Shown: positions 62,653 through 64,000 of the stretch, in pieces
Layout: each line of letters begins with the position of its first letter
Numbering within the stretch: the first letter of the stretch is position 1
Assembly (NCBI RefSeq): GCF_024006985.1
Contig: NZ_JAMXIB010000008.1
Location: 59,716-123,715, forward strand
Length of the DNA stretch: 64,000 nucleotides
Source of the DNA: Robiginitalea marina
GTDB lineage: Bacteria > Bacteroidota > Bacteroidia > Flavobacteriales > Flavobacteriaceae
Direction: 5' to 3'
Notes under the pieces: model-generated
What the model was told of the DNA's origin: nothing
Database searches by the model: none
The model's input: the letters and a program-made list of their open reading frames with translations, nothing else
Made by a program: the position numbers and the translations under genes

Positions 62653-63333
62653 TTACTCTCCGCCCAGGGCCTCCGAGATTTTGGCCACATACTTTTCCGC
62701 AGCCTTATAGGCATCCTTCGGATCGGATAGTTCGGAGGTCACCACAAAAACCAGCTGGTCCTCCTCGGCCTCATCGAGGTTATAGCCCACCGTTTCCAGA
62801 ACATACGTGGTAAAGGTAGTAGTGGTGCTGCCGGTGGGGATGTAGCCCCCGGCACTGTAATAAGGCCCATAGGCATACGGATAGCGGTAATAACTGTTAA
62901 AGCCCCCATAATGGCCCGGGTAGTAGGCGCCATACCCCATACCTACCGATACCCCGGAAGTAGTGGTTTGGGTCGTTTGCTGTTTGTCTTTCACGGTGGT
63001 CAGTACAATGGCGTCAAATCCCTCGCTTTGGATCATTTCCAGGACCTGTTGCGCCCGTTCTTCACTGACTTCGCGCTGGGGGTTCAACCTGGGGACTTTC
63101 TTATAACTTTCCGTAGCCTTAATCCCCCTTTCGGTCATGCCCTTTACAATTTCAGATTCAAAGGCCGTACGGGCCTGGTTATCGGCTGTCCGGGCGATTA
63201 CAAGTACATTTTTCTGTTTGAATTTTTCAATGGTCCCGGGTTCCCCTTTCCATGAACTAAGGACTTTTACAGAACTCCCACAGCTTGTCAGGGAGAGCGC
63301 CAATACGATTAAAAGGGAATGGAAGTATTTCAT
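62653..63333 (-). CDS. Hypothetical lipoprotein, DUF4136-like
   Basis: The 226-residue protein has a lipoprotein signal (LALSLTSC) and a central region rich in Tyr, Gly and Pro (GYGAYYPGHYGGFNSYYRYPY, about 130-150). The first half (VKVLSSWKGEP, KNVLVIARTADN) and the C-terminal DAYKAAEKYVAKI fit small periplasmic proteins of the DUF4136 type. Function is unknown. An 8-base inverted repeat lies upstream at 63396-63421. Confidence 0.7.
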   Translation of the reverse strand: MKYFHSLLIVLALSLTSCGSSVKVLSSWKGEPGTIEKFKQKNVLVIARTADNQARTAFESEIVKGMTERGIKATESYKKVPRLNPQREVSEERAQQVLEMIQSEGFDAIVLTTVKDKQQTTQTTTSGVSVGMGYGAYYPGHYGGFNSYYRYPYAYGPYYSAGGYIPTGSTTTTFTTYVLETVGYNLDEAEEDQLVFVVTSELSDPKDAYKAAEKYVAKISEALGGE

Positions 63334-63395
63334 AATTTAAGTAATAAGTAGTTAATATTAAAAAGTAAACTTCAAACCTGTGGAGATTTTTCACA

Positions 63396-63421
63396 AACGC
63401 AATACCATCTTACATTGCGTT
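63396..63421. promoter_or_regulatory. Inverted repeat upstream of the DUF4136-like lipoprotein gene
   Basis: AACGCAAT (63396-63403) and ATTGCGTT (63414-63421) form an 8-base inverted repeat with a 10-base spacer, 63-88 bases before the minus-strand start. It could be an operator; I cannot assign a regulator. Confidence 0.28.
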
Positions 63422-63700
63422 CCCCTTGGGAACTTTCAGATTGGGGTAAATTGCCTTTTTTGGGTATCTACCCCGAACAGGAAAGGGCTTTCTTCCCTTC
63501 CGGTAAATATATCAGTAAATTCAAATAGATGGCGCAAAGGCGACCAAAAAATAATTACAGGTACCCATCGCCCAGATTACCCGGATCCCTGGACGCTTCC
63601 CTGCATGGCCCTGGGCAGGCCAATGGGGGCGTTCCGGCTAAATCCGCTATGCTTTGCCTAAACCTTTGAAGCCCCTCAATAAAATTGTAAAGGAATTTGC

Positions 63701-63708
63701 TATTTTTG
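63701..63708 (+). promoter_or_regulatory. -7 element of the tRNA-Pro promoter
   Basis: TATTTTTG is a perfect TAnnTTTG match 12 bases before the tRNA 5' end. A TTG lies only 13 bases upstream of it, shorter than usual. Confidence 0.5.
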
Positions 63709-63719
63709 TCGCACTTTTT

Positions 63720-63796
<77 letters not shown>

Positions 63797-63801
63797 AGCA
63801 G

Positions 63802-63834
63802 AAAAGTGGTTTGCGAAAGCAAACCACTTTTTTC
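63802..63834 (+). terminator. Terminator of tRNA-Pro
   Basis: AAAAGTGGTTTGC (63802-63814) pairs with GCAAACCACTTTT (63819-63831) over a GAAA loop, followed by more T residues. Confidence 0.88.
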
Positions 63835-63835
63835 G

Positions 63836-63990
63836 TTTAGCCTGCGCCGAAAGTTTACTTTCGAAAGCCAGGCTAAAGGAAAAAAGTTAGAAGCGCCATC
63901 GGCGCTTCACTTTTCTATTTGCAGTAAGGGATAGAACGGATTGTCGCGCGCAAGCGCGAAAATCCGGAAAGCTTGCTCTGGCAAGCGGAC
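63836..63990. repeat. Cluster of short palindromes downstream of tRNA-Pro
   Basis: Several hairpins lie close together: TTTAGCCTG ... CAGGCTAAA (about 63836-63878) enclosing GAAAG ... CTTTC, GAAGCGCC-ATC-GGCGCTTC (about 63891-63909), TCGCGC-GCAA-GCGCGA (about 63943-63958) and GCTTGC-TCTG-GCAAGC (about 63970-63987). They are not identical copies. The array runs to the window edge, so its full extent is unknown. Confidence 0.5.
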
Positions 63991-64000
63991 AGGAATAAAA

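Larger units (their letters stand above)
63334..63719. other. Intergenic region between lipoprotein gene and tRNA-Pro
   Basis: About 386 bases contain the inverted repeat above and the tRNA promoter. I see no convincing ORF. Confidence 0.45.

Overview
The window is a 64 kb piece of chromosome from a Bacteroidota bacterium, most likely a marine Flavobacteriaceae member with unusually high GC. I would compare it first with Robiginitalea-like genomes, but I cannot confirm the genus without a search. The reasons are protein families typical of the class (LETM1-related biofilm-associated protein, HYC_CC_PP copper-operon protein, 2TM-domain proteins next to LytS/LytTR, PspC/PadR/DUF2807 cluster, DUF2141, DUF2490), promoters with the Bacteroidota -7 element TAnnTTTG, weak Shine-Dalgarno sequences, and many lipoproteins. 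Genes are densely packed in ordinary chromosomal operons. I see no insertion sequence, prophage, CRISPR array or plasmid feature.

Layout. 1-6.2 kb: 5'-truncated S9 peptidase, DUF2490 protein, an alpha/beta hydrolase-OsmC fusion, an exported Mn-type superoxide dismutase and a LETM1-related protein. 6.3-9.5 kb (minus): a LytS-type kinase fused to a 2TM domain, three free 2TM proteins and a LytTR response regulator. 9.9-13 kb: PaiB-like flavoprotein, small membrane protein, Tat-exported TIM-barrel isomerase, DUF2141 protein and a lipoprotein. 13-14.9 kb: divergent dps/oxyR and a small conserved protein. 15-19 kb: PBP4-type carboxypeptidase, Nudix hydrolase, DUF2461, AIM24-like and DUF4442 proteins. 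19.1-23.1 kb: DUF4870, NTF2-like, PadR, PspC and DUF2807 genes. 23.2-26.9 kb: dipeptide epimerase with a KBL-like PLP enzyme, a small secreted protein, and trxB.

27-38 kb (minus) is a seven-gene copper/silver detoxification operon: HYC_CC_PP protein, CusA-like RND pump, TolC-like protein, DUF3347 lipoprotein, CopA ATPase, PepSY protein and a CusB-like adaptor with a second DUF3347 domain. 38.1-41.7 kb (minus) holds three enzymes of hydroxyproline catabolism. 41.9-56.6 kb is a redox and efflux region: 1-Cys peroxiredoxin, persulfide-dioxygenase-like MBL/rhodanese protein, cytochrome bd oxidase, DUF2202 lipoprotein, a TolC/MFP/RND/PII-like efflux operon, a CPA1 antiporter and an OprD-like porin. 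56.7-61.5 kb (minus): HAD phosphatase-like lipoprotein, arylsulfatase, AraC regulator and a beta-barrel protein. 62-64 kb: two small exported proteins, tRNA-Pro(CGG) and a run of hairpins.

The most interesting signal is regulatory. Between 41.8 and 55.1 kb three promoters carry a GTAAC-N4-GTTAC palindrome and a fourth carries GTGAC-N4-GTCAC, each centred about 29.5-30.5 bp before the -7 element; a fifth, degenerate copy has the same spacing. This is the class II (-41.5) geometry expected for a Crp/Fnr-family activator. It would tie peroxiredoxin, cytochrome bd, DUF2202, the RND efflux operon and the porin into one local regulon.
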